Assembly: GCF_000721075.1 (NCBI RefSeq)
Contig: NZ_JOEQ01000006.1
Span: forward strand, 124,001-188,000
Direction of reading: 5' to 3'
Length of the DNA: 64,000 nucleotides
Source: Streptosporangium amethystogenes
GTDB lineage: Bacteria > Actinomycetota > Actinomycetes > Streptosporangiales > Streptosporangiaceae
Shown here: positions 27,730 to 35,222 of the stretch, piece by piece
Position numbering within the stretch: the first letter of the stretch is position 1
How the letters are laid out: every line of letters starts with the position of its first letter
Notes under the pieces: generated by a model
The model's database searches: none
Told to the model about the DNA's origin: nothing
The model's input: the letters and a program-made list of their open reading frames with translations, nothing else
Translations under genes and position numbers: made by a program

Positions 27730-27786
27730 TCCCACCCCGGCCGTCGTCGACGACGTCACGCGGCGAGGTTCGGCCAGTGATCCCGC

Positions 27787-28149
27787 TCACCCTGATTCCC
27801 TCTTTATAGAGGTGACGCCGCCGGCACCGGCGGCGTCACCGCGAGCGCCGCGCTGTGAGGAGAAGTGGAGGCGGTCGCCGCCCGGTGAGAAGGCGGGTCC
27901 GGTGATCTCCGACCTGGCGTGGCCCGCGATCCGCAGGACGGGGATGACGATCCGCTCGGGAGTGATCAGGTTGATCTGCATGTCACCGCCGTCCTCGGCG
28001 ACGTAGAGGTCCCCGGACGGGGTGCCGGTGATGTTGTCGACACCGTTCAGCGGGGCGTCGGCGTCGTAGACGACACCGAGGTGCTCGTTCTCCGTGTCGT
28101 AGGCCCACACCCGGTTGTCGCCCTCGGTGGTGAAGAAGAACGCCGAGAC
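27787..28149 (-). pseudogene. Truncated PhoX/DUF839-family phosphatase gene (C-terminal remnant)
   Basis: About 120 codons match only the C-terminal end of the DUF839/PhoX family: FFFTTEGDNRVWAYDT, LNGVDNITGTPSGDLYVAED and EITGPAFSPGGDRLHFSSQR. PhoX phosphatases are Tat-exported, calcium-dependent proteins of several hundred residues. Here no start codon, signal peptide or catalytic N-terminal part exists; upstream sequence beyond about 28150 is unrelated. The stop at 27787 is near the family's natural end. A perfect inverted repeat (27811-27840) lies inside the remnant. The break abuts the divergent KAP NTPase gene, suggesting a deletion or replacement there. Confidence 0.8.
27811..27840. 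repeat. Perfect 14-bp inverted repeat in the DUF839 remnant
   Basis: GGTGACGCCGCCGG (27811-27824) and its exact complement (27827-27840) are separated by 2 nt. As RNA this is a stable hairpin and might terminate transcription between the GNAT fusion gene and the region beyond. Confidence 0.6.
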
Positions 28150-28284
28150 TCCCTGAGCGCAAACTTTGCGCCAATCGGAGGACAAACATCCGCCAAACCA
28201 GGTCGGTCTATCACCAAGATCGCCATCTGTCCCGCCGGACACGTCCACAGTGGAATCTTCACCGTCGTCGGATCGGGAGGACCG

Positions 28285-31200
28285 TTGAGCGAGGGACTCG
28301 CGTTCGCGAATCCAGTCTTCGAGACCGCGCCCCGGGTGGGCACCCGCCGAGCTCTCGTCTTCCTCGACTCCCCGCCGGACACGCTCCCGTCCCCGGCTCC
28401 CGCTCCGCCCTCGGCCCCCGGTCCGTTCCAGGGCCCTGTCCCGCACCCGGCCCGGCCACACGACCGGGCCGGTACGCCGCCTCCTGGCACTCCCACCGAT
28501 CCGCACCCCGCGGGGCCGGATACCGGGCGGCCGGACGCGCGGCTGGCGAGCGCGCTGCGCGCCGAGGGATTCACCGTCGACGCCGAGACCAGCGGCGGGG
28601 CGAACGCGGACGGCGAGCGGGTGTGGAACCTGCTGCGCTCGGCGCGGGAGGGGGACCTGCTGCTGATCCGGCTGCCCGCCGACGGCGGCTGGACCTCGGG
28701 ACAGCTGGGATCGATGATCGGCGCGTTCGGACGGCAGGTCGGCGAGTCGCTGGCGGCCGCCGTACTGCTGATCGTGGACTTCGGCTGGAGCGCCCTTGAC
28801 GGCTCCGCCGAACCGGTCAGGCAGCTCGCCGTGGCCGGGGAGCCGAAGGTGGCGGCGGCGGCGCTGACCCTCACGCTGAGGCTCGACGAGACGGTACCCG
28901 GCCCGGTGCGCACGCTGACCGACGTCATCGCGGAGGGCCTGATGACGCGGGCCGCCGACCTCGACGGGGACGGGGCGATCAGCGTCGGGGACCTGCACGC
29001 CTACGCGCTCGCCCGCTACATGGCGGTCTCGGCCGCCCGCACCCCCATCCTGATCGCCTACGGAGCCGTCGCCGGTGTCGCCCTGACCCCGGCGAGGGAC
29101 GCCGCCGCCCCGCACGCCGCCTTCACCCGCGCTCTGGCACGGCTCGGCGATCACGCCCCGCCCGGCTCCGGGGTCGAGATCGTCCGGCGGGTCTACGAAC
29201 TCCACCTGAGCGAGCCGGCCAGGGAGTTGCTGCGCAGGGCCGCCCTGCTCGACGAGGGCGAGCCGATCGACGAGATCCTCGGCGACGCCGCCGAACTCAG
29301 GCAGTGGGGCCTGCTGGGCGACACGACCACGTTCGCCCATCCGGACGTGCGGAGATTCGGCCACTCGCGGCTCTCGGCGGCCGAGCGGGCGCAGACCTCG
29401 GCGCTGCTCCGCCGCCACCGGGCCGGGCTCCGTACGGTACGGCCTCGGGCCAGGCTCACCGCCGACAGGTGGACCACCGAGGACCAGCTCGGGCACCGGG
29501 TCTACGCCGAGGCCATCGCCGCGTTCGTCCGCCACCCCGAGACCCGGCCCCCGCTGACGATCGGCGTCAAGGGGCCGTGGGGCACCGGCAAGACCTCCCT
29601 GATGCGGATGATCCAGGACCTGCTGGACCCCGGGGCCGCCGGAGACGATCCCGCCCCGATCCACCTGCCCGGCTCCCGCGCCGAGCGGGCGTTGACCAAC
29701 GCCGAGGTGCTGGCCAGGACCGGCCGGCGCCCCAGGGGGAGCGCCGGGCAGGCGGAGCCGGACCCGCTCCCGCTGCGGCGGGCGGACTGGCGGCCCACGG
29801 TCTGGTTCAACCCGTGGATGTACCAGAACGGCGAGCAGGTCTGGGCCGGACTGGCGCACGAGATCATCAGTCAGGTCACCCGGCGGCTGCCCCGCGCCGA
29901 ACGGGAGCGGTTCTGGCTGGAGCTGAACCTGTCCAGGATCGACCGGGAGGCGGTCCGCAGCCGCGCCTACCACCTGGCGCTGACCCGCCTGGCGCCGGTG
30001 GCCCTCGGCCTGGTCGCCACCCTCGTCCTCACCGGGGCACTGCTGGCCGCCGCCGCGCTACTGCCCGCCTTCGGCTCCCTGCTGGGGAACGCCGCGGCGG
30101 CCGTCGGCTCGGCGGGCGCGGCGGCCGTGGTGGGGGCGGGCGCGCTGCGGCTGGCCCGGTTCTTCGGGGAGTCGGCGGACAACGCGTTCCGCGGCCTGGT
30201 CACGCAGCCCGACCTGCTCGGCCCGGGTGCGGCCGACGGAGCGGGCGGCGAGGGCGTGACCGCCCCCGGATACCGGTCCAGGACCGGCTTCCTGCACCTG
30301 GTGCAGACCGACATGCGGCAGGTCCTCGACCTGGTCGCCACCGAGGAGCGCCCGCTGGTGGTGTTCGTGGACGACCTGGACCGCTGCTCGTCAGGAACGG
30401 TGGCGCAGGTCATCGAGGCGATCAACCTGTTCCTCGCCGGCGAGTTCCCCAACTGCGTGTTCGTGCTGGCCATGGAGCCGGAAGTGGTCGTCGCGCATGT
30501 CGAGGCCGCCTACCCGGAACTGGCCGGGACACTGCCCACCGGCGGGCGGTCCGGCCTGGGCTGGCGGTTCCTGGAGAAGATCGTGCAGCTACCGCTGAGC
30601 GTGCCGCTGCTGGACGACGCCGACCGGCTGCCCGCCTTCGTACGGGCACTGCTCGGCGTCGCCGACACCGTCCGGCCCGCGGACGTTCTTCCCGACCTGG
30701 AGACCGTACGACCGGGTGACCCGGGCGCCATACGGACACCGAATCCGGCCGGACCGCGTCCGGCGGGTCCCCCAGCCGCCCTGGAACGGCTCGACCCGCC
30801 CCCGGATCCGGCCGGACCGCGTTCGCGCGGTCCCCTGCCTCCCGCACGGCCCTTCCCGCACGACGCGGCCACGCCGGGCTCCCCCGGCACCGCCACGCGG
30901 TCGGGAGCGGCCGTGCAGGGGCGGCATACGCCGGGTGCGCGGAGGCTGGAACTGTGGGCGCCGGTGGAGGCGCTGGGACCGCCCCCGGCGGCGGACCTGA
31001 CGGGATCGCACGTGGCACCGGGCTCGTGGGCGGCCGACCCGCCGGACCCGGTCCAGGTGAGCCGGCTACAGGACGCCATCTGGGCACTGCGCCCGACCAC
31101 GACGACGCTCGACGAGGCGGCACGGCTGGCCCAGGACGCCCTGGGCATCGAGTGCTCGGACGCCGTCGGCGGCCTGTGCGCGGCGACCCGCGAGGCCGCC

Positions 31201-31623
31201 GACCGGGTCTTCGACGACCTCTACAGCGACGAGAACGCCTATCTGGCGATCGAGTTCGTGCTTCCGGCCCTGACGTTCTTCAACCCGCGCGAGATCAAGC
31301 GGTACGTGAACGTCTTCCGCTTCTACTCGTTCCTGACCTACCGCCGCGCCCTCGCCGGGGCGGCCCCCGCCTCGGACGGCGAGGTCGCCAAGCTCGCCGC
31401 GCTGGCCGTCCAGTGGCCGCACCTGCTGGCCCTGCTGGCCAGGGAGATCGACGGGGTGAGCATCCTGCGCCGTCTGGAAGCCGCCGCGAGCGACGATCCG
31501 ACCTGGGATCAGATCGTCCACGAGACCGGCCTCACCACCTACGACTCCCCCCACCTGGACTCCCTGCGCGACCTGCTCTCCCGCCCCCACCCCATCGCCG
31601 ACCTGGCCCGATATCTCCTGTGA
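28285..31623 (+). CDS. Pseudocaspase-KAP P-loop NTPase
   Basis: A 1112-residue multidomain protein. Residues about 20-270 follow the caspase-like (C14) fold order: ALVFLD, a Pro-rich insert (30-82), ALRAEGFTV, GDLLLIRLPADGGW (123-136), VLLIVDFGWSALDG (160-173), ADLDGDGAISVGDL (224-237) and TPILIAYG. The SGHG histidine and DxCHSG cysteine are replaced, so it appears proteolytically dead. Residues about 400-1110 form a KAP NTPase: Walker A GPWGTGKTS (430-438), VWFNPWMYQNGEQVW, two membrane helices (about 565-620), Walker B VVFVDDLDRC (about 690), a long Pro-rich insert (about 805-905) and NPREIKRYVN. Start TTG at 28285 has GGAGG 4 nt upstream. Role unknown; KAP/caspase proteins often act in conflict or signalling. 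Confidence 0.8.
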   Translation: MSEGLAFANPVFETAPRVGTRRALVFLDSPPDTLPSPAPAPPSAPGPFQGPVPHPARPHDRAGTPPPGTPTDPHPAGPDTGRPDARLASALRAEGFTVDAETSGGANADGERVWNLLRSAREGDLLLIRLPADGGWTSGQLGSMIGAFGRQVGESLAAAVLLIVDFGWSALDGSAEPVRQLAVAGEPKVAAAALTLTLRLDETVPGPVRTLTDVIAEGLMTRAADLDGDGAISVGDLHAYALARYMAVSAARTPILIAYGAVAGVALTPARDAAAPHAAFTRALARLGDHAPPGSGVEIVRRVYELHLSEPARELLRRAALLDEGEPIDEILGDAAELRQWGLLGDTTTFAHPDVRRFGHSRLSAAERAQTSALLRRHRAGLRTVRPRARLTADRWTTEDQLGHRVYAEAIAAFVRHPETRPPLTIGVKGPWGTGKTSLMRMIQDLLDPGAAGDDPAPIHLPGSRAERALTNAEVLARTGRRPRGSAGQAEPDPLPLRRADWRPTVWFNPWMYQNGEQVWAGLAHEIISQVTRRLPRAERERFWLELNLSRIDREAVRSRAYHLALTRLAPVALGLVATLVLTGALLAAAALLPAFGSLLGNAAAAVGSAGAAAVVGAGALRLARFFGESADNAFRGLVTQPDLLGPGAADGAGGEGVTAPGYRSRTGFLHLVQTDMRQVLDLVATEERPLVVFVDDLDRCSSGTVAQVIEAINLFLAGEFPNCVFVLAMEPEVVVAHVEAAYPELAGTLPTGGRSGLGWRFLEKIVQLPLSVPLLDDADRLPAFVRALLGVADTVRPADVLPDLETVRPGDPGAIRTPNPAGPRPAGPPAALERLDPPPDPAGPRSRGPLPPARPFPHDAATPGSPGTATRSGAAVQGRHTPGARRLELWAPVEALGPPPAADLTGSHVAPGSWAADPPDPVQVSRLQDAIWALRPTTTTLDEAARLAQDALGIECSDAVGGLCAATREAADRVFDDLYSDENAYLAIEFVLPALTFFNPREIKRYVNVFRFYSFLTYRRALAGAAPASDGEVAKLAALAVQWPHLLALLAREIDGVSILRRLEAAASDDPTWDQIVHETGLTTYDSPHLDSLRDLLSRPHPIADLARYLL

Positions 31624-31628
31624 GCCGG

Positions 31629-32330
31629 CTAGCGGTTCGTCGTCAGCTTCGGCGTGGAGATCGCCGTCAGGGTGGGGGACGAGACGTGCACTTCCCTTCC
31701 GGCTGCCATACCGTACGTCCTGCACCTCAGCCGGACGGCACCCGTGGAAGCGGTGATCGTGACAGGAATGTTGAACGCCATGGAGCCGCTGTACTCCCCG
31801 ACGGCCTTCCGGTCGAGGCGGCTCGCCACCCGGCCGTAGATGGAGCCATCGGCCACCTGGAGTTCGCACTGGATGCCGTACGCGTCCACTCCTCCCCTGG
31901 CGTCGCTGTACCCCAGGTCGGCCGGCATGACGTACGTGCCCTGGGGCAGCCCCGGCACCATGGCGACATCCGTCATCGTCGCCGGGACCGATATCGCGCC
32001 GTTGTAGTGGTCCGACCACGCCTCACTGGACTTGCCGGGCGCTCCCTGCGGGCCGGCCGGTCCCGTCTGGTTCCACGAGACCGTCTCCTGGCCCACCGGG
32101 CACTGGCCTGTGGAATCGGGAACCCGCAGGATTCCGTTCGGGGTCACACAGGCGGTGATCACCTCGTCGGCGACCGCGGCGGCGACCGCCACGCCCGATC
32201 CTCCGGCCAGGAAGCCCACCAGGACGCCGATCGCCAGTGTCCGCTGTTCCTGCCCACGTGTGCCTCTTTCCTCGCGACGTTTGAGCACCGCCCTTCGCGA
32301 AGAGGACGACGAGCGGGGCTGATGATCCAC
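31629..32330 (-). CDS. Membrane-anchored or secreted collagen-like protein
   Basis: A 233-residue protein with a Ser/Arg-rich N-terminus, a hydrophobic segment LAIGVLVGFLAGGSGVAVAAA (about residues 34-54), a block ITACVTPNGILRVPDSTGQC seen before collagen-like repeats in many actinobacterial proteins, a single short Gly-X-Y run GPAGPQGAPGK, and a C-terminal beta-rich domain of about 130 residues with two Cys (QCELQV and RLRCRT). Role unknown; probably surface-exposed. I chose GTG at 32330 because GAGG lies 5 nt upstream; other GTG starts at 32336 and downstream are possible. Its stop lies 5 nt from the convergent KAP gene's stop. Confidence 0.75.
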   Translation of the reverse strand: MDHQPRSSSSSRRAVLKRREERGTRGQEQRTLAIGVLVGFLAGGSGVAVAAAVADEVITACVTPNGILRVPDSTGQCPVGQETVSWNQTGPAGPQGAPGKSSEAWSDHYNGAISVPATMTDVAMVPGLPQGTYVMPADLGYSDARGGVDAYGIQCELQVADGSIYGRVASRLDRKAVGEYSGSMAFNIPVTITASTGAVRLRCRTYGMAAGREVHVSSPTLTAISTPKLTTNR

Positions 32331-32645
32331 TTGCACCTCACTGCAAGCCCGCACGCCACGCGAGGGCGCCTCTGGGGGAACCGACAAAACCAGCGAGCGG
32401 GCGCACCGCGGCGGATACGCCCAAGAATTCCCCCCGTTTGCCAGAATGCGTAACGGTCCGATCGTGATGTGGATGACCGCCGCAGGGCGCCCCCGCAACC
32501 TCTGTACCCCGCCCTGACAAATCACCGCGGTGCCGTATCAGGCAACGTCTGCCCGGTGGGCAGGCGCTTGCGCTGACCTCCAAGTAAGGCACAAGTACCC
32601 TCTGCGATCTTTGGTGACCGGTACCGAGATCGCAGGAGATTTTCC
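32331..32645. promoter_or_regulatory. Divergent control region with leader hairpin
   Basis: The gap between the collagen-like gene (minus) and the HPP gene (plus). CTGCCC-GGT-GGGCAG (32549-32563) is a possible operator. TGCGATCT (32603-32610) pairs with AGATCGCA (32627-32634), a perfect 8-bp stem ending 1 nt before GGAG, the ribosome site of the HPP gene, so it could modulate translation. No gene is recognisable here. Confidence 0.45.
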
Positions 32646-33476
32646 ATGGGGGTTCGCAACTTCTTCCCGGCCGACCGGATGCGCGGGTGGACGACGCCGG
32701 TCCTGCCGCAGGCGTCCGGACTGAAAGAGGTCCTGGCGACCGCGCGGCTCGATCCGCAGGCCGTCGGGGACACGAAGGAGATCTCACCGGGAGGCAGGAC
32801 GCACCTGAGGGGGCCCATCGAGGCCATACCGGATCTGGAGATTCGGGCGGAGCCGTCGCGGCCCTGGCGGACCGCCCATGTGGCGTACCCGGTCGCCTTC
32901 GGCAGGGACGACGAGAAGACGGCCTTCGTCTCACCGACGAGCGAGAAAGTGGAAATATCCGACGAGACCACCGCGACGGACGCCTGGTGGGGCCTCAGGA
33001 GCCGCGCACCCGCCCGGCCGAAGACGGCGGCCATCGCCGTCTTCACCGCGGGCGCCACGATCGCCCTGGTCACCCTGGTCGCGTTCGGCACCGTGCTGGA
33101 CCAGGTCTGGCTGATGCCCCCGCTCGTCGCCAGCGCCGCCCTGGTCTTCGGCGCGCCGACCCTGCCGCTGGCGCAGCCACGAAGCGTGATCGGCGGTCAG
33201 CTGCTGGCGGCGCTCACCGGATTCGCCGTACTGGCCGTCGCCGGCTCCTCCATCTGGGCCGCCGCCGTCGCCGGCGGCCTGGCCCTCGGGGTCACGGCCC
33301 TGACGCGTACGCCGCACTCGCCCGCCGCCGCCACCGCGGCGGTCGTGGTCGCCCAGCAGCAGCCCCTGGTGCCGTTCCTGCCGATACTCGTCGCCGCGAC
33401 CGTCGTCCTGGTGATCGTCGGCATGCTCGTCGGACGCAGCGGAGTGACACCGCGCTACCCCACCTACTGGTGGTGA
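32646..33476 (+). CDS. HPP-family integral membrane protein
   Basis: A 276-residue protein with a soluble N-terminal part (about 1-124) and four to five membrane helices. The HPP-family signature is present: SAALVFGAPTLPLAQPRSVIGG (about 163-184) and the later RTPHSPAAATA, in which the name-giving His-Pro-Pro reads His-Ser-Pro (224-226). Some plant and cyanobacterial HPP proteins transport nitrite; the substrate here is unknown. ATG at 32646 has GGAG 8 nt upstream. The N-terminal extension has no homology I recognise. Confidence 0.82.
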   Translation: MGVRNFFPADRMRGWTTPVLPQASGLKEVLATARLDPQAVGDTKEISPGGRTHLRGPIEAIPDLEIRAEPSRPWRTAHVAYPVAFGRDDEKTAFVSPTSEKVEISDETTATDAWWGLRSRAPARPKTAAIAVFTAGATIALVTLVAFGTVLDQVWLMPPLVASAALVFGAPTLPLAQPRSVIGGQLLAALTGFAVLAVAGSSIWAAAVAGGLALGVTALTRTPHSPAAATAAVVVAQQQPLVPFLPILVAATVVLVIVGMLVGRSGVTPRYPTYWW

Positions 33477-33667
33477 CGACCGGCGACTCCGCCGATGTGA
33501 ACGGCCGCGGGTCCGGCCCGTGGACGAGCCGCCCACCGCGCCGCCCGGCGGCTCCGCTTTGGCCTGCTCCGGTCCGGCGACGGCGGCATGCGGGAATCCA
33601 CCCCGTGGATCTCACGGAAGTACGCGCAAGACGGCTCCCGGGAGCCGTCTTGACGGGCTGGAGCGGA

Positions 33668-34219
33668 TCACGGCGTCCAGGCCGGGTCCCGGCCGATGAC
33701 GCCGAGCAGGCGGTCGAACGGCGGGGCGTCGTCCGGCACCGCCACCGGCGGCCCGAAGGCGCCGAGCTGCCTGCCCGTCTCCACCATCCGATCGGTGAAG
33801 TCCAGCGCCCGCGAGACGGCCTCGGGGTCCGGCTCGTACTCCTGACCGGTGGCCCTGGCCAGGTCCCAGCCGTGCACGACCATGTCGACGAGGTACATGT
33901 GGGCCAGCGTGGTCATCGGCAGGCCCATGCCGGGGCTGGTCCCCTCCCACGCCTCGGGCCGCGACCAGGCGGCCAGCATTCGCTCCGCCCGCTCGGGGAA
34001 GTCGCCCGCGTAGGGCCCCTGCTCGACGTTCGGCCCCCTGCGGCCCAGCGACTCGAACATCTCCGCCACCCATTCGAGATGGTTGATCAGGTCCTTGACG
34101 TCGAACTTCGCGCACGGCGTCGGGGACCCGAGCTGCTCCTGCCGTACCGCGCGCACCAGTCCCGCGGTCCGTTCGGTGGCGTGCGTCATCAGCGGCATCA
34201 TGTCGTCCATGGCAGCCAT
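33668..34219 (-). CDS. DinB-like/TIGR03086-family metal-binding protein
   Basis: A 183-residue four-helix-bundle protein of the mycothiol-dependent maleylpyruvate isomerase/DinB superfamily. Signatures are TPCAKFDVKDLINHLEWV with the metal-binding His (about residue 46-63) and DMVVHGWDLARATGQ with a second His (about 115-130). Related proteins are mycothiol-dependent transferases or isomerases; the substrate is unknown. ATG at 34219 overlaps, on the opposite strand, the start codon of the divergent AraC gene; ATG at 34210 is an alternative. Confidence 0.85.
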   Translation of the reverse strand: MAAMDDMMPLMTHATERTAGLVRAVRQEQLGSPTPCAKFDVKDLINHLEWVAEMFESLGRRGPNVEQGPYAGDFPERAERMLAAWSRPEAWEGTSPGMGLPMTTLAHMYLVDMVVHGWDLARATGQEYEPDPEAVSRALDFTDRMVETGRQLGAFGPPVAVPDDAPPFDRLLGVIGRDPAWTP

Positions 34220-35036
34220 GGTGCCCCGCCTACCCGAGGCGCGGCTTGTAGAAACGCGACAGCGCGGCTGGGTCGACCCGTACACGGGGCTCAGTACCTT
34301 CGATTTCGCCCGTCATGCGCCATCACCCGAAATTTCGGCGTATGTAGATCACTTCTGGGTCGTCACCTGGACCGACCTCGCCGAGCCGTACGAACAGCGC
34401 ATCGTCTCGCACCCCACCGTGAACATGACGATCACCCCGGACTTCCGCCGGATCGCGGGAGTGATCAGGGGCGGGTTCTCCTACACGATGCGGGGCAGCG
34501 GCCGCGTGCTCGGCACGCGCTTCCGCCCCGGTGGCTTCCGGCCGTTCCTCGGCGGCCCGGTGTCCCAGCTGACCGGCCGCTTCGTGGAGATCGACGAGAT
34601 GTACGGCGCGGCGGGCGCGACCCTGGTCGAACAGGTCCTGGCCGAGCCCGACGTCCGGGCCGCCATCGCGCTCACCGAGGCGTTCCTGCTGAGCCTGGGG
34701 CCGGAGCAGGATCCGCCGGCGGAGGAGGTCGCGGCGCTGGTGGCGATGGCGGAGAGCGACGTGTCCGTGACCAGGGTCGACGAGCTGGCCGCCAGATCGG
34801 GGCGGTCGGTGCGCTCGCTGCAGCGGCTGTTTCGGGACCATGTCGGCATCGGCCCCAAGTGGGTGATCCGCCGCTTCCGGCTGCACGAGGCCGCGGAGCG
34901 AGTCTACCGGGGCCTCGACCTCGCCACACTGGCCGCCGAGCTTGGCTACACCGACCAGGCCCACCTGACCCGCGACTTCACCGCAGCGGTCGGCATGCCA
35001 CCCGCCGCCTACGCCCGGCTCAGCAGCCAGGCCTGA
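34218..35036 (+). CDS. AraC-family transcriptional regulator
   Basis: A 272-residue regulator. The N-terminal part (about 20-150) matches the DUF6597-type sensor region found in AraC proteins (YVDHFWVVTW, GRFVEIDEM-like). The C-terminal AraC HTH (about 165-270) has VTRVDELAARSGRSVRSLQR and ELGYTDQAHLTRDFTAAVG. It may control the divergent DinB-like gene. I chose ATG at 34218; GTG at 34221 is equally possible. The start codon lies inside CCATGG shared with the divergent gene's start. Confidence 0.87.
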   Translation: MVPRLPEARLVETRQRGWVDPYTGLSTFDFARHAPSPEISAYVDHFWVVTWTDLAEPYEQRIVSHPTVNMTITPDFRRIAGVIRGGFSYTMRGSGRVLGTRFRPGGFRPFLGGPVSQLTGRFVEIDEMYGAAGATLVEQVLAEPDVRAAIALTEAFLLSLGPEQDPPAEEVAALVAMAESDVSVTRVDELAARSGRSVRSLQRLFRDHVGIGPKWVIRRFRLHEAAERVYRGLDLATLAAELGYTDQAHLTRDFTAAVGMPPAAYARLSSQA

Positions 35037-35222
35037 TCCTGGCGTCCGGTGCGAGCCCGTCTCCTTTGGCGAGGCGGCGGCTCCACTCCGCCCCGCCCGT
35101 GCCGACGCCGGCGGCCAGGTCGGTCGATGCCGTGGCTGACGTTGCCCGCAACTAAAAACCAAGTAATTCCCAAGCGGCTATCTCGATCATGGAAACCTTT
35201 CGCAAACAAGAAAGGGATCCTG

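Noticed and set aside
27800..27810. CTCTTTATAGA shared with 63818-63828 as a repeated regulatory element
   Set aside because: Only two copies, with unrelated flanks and orientation; probably chance -10-like sequences.
27919..28284. Upstream extension of the KAP reading frame by 122 codons
   Set aside because: The stretch overlaps the DUF839 remnant on the other strand, has no family content, and TTG 28285 has a good GGAG-type site.
28150..29973. Long minus-strand open frame antisense to the KAP gene
   Set aside because: It is rich in Arg/Gly/Ala and mirrors the codon bias of the KAP gene; only its last 120 codons match a known family.
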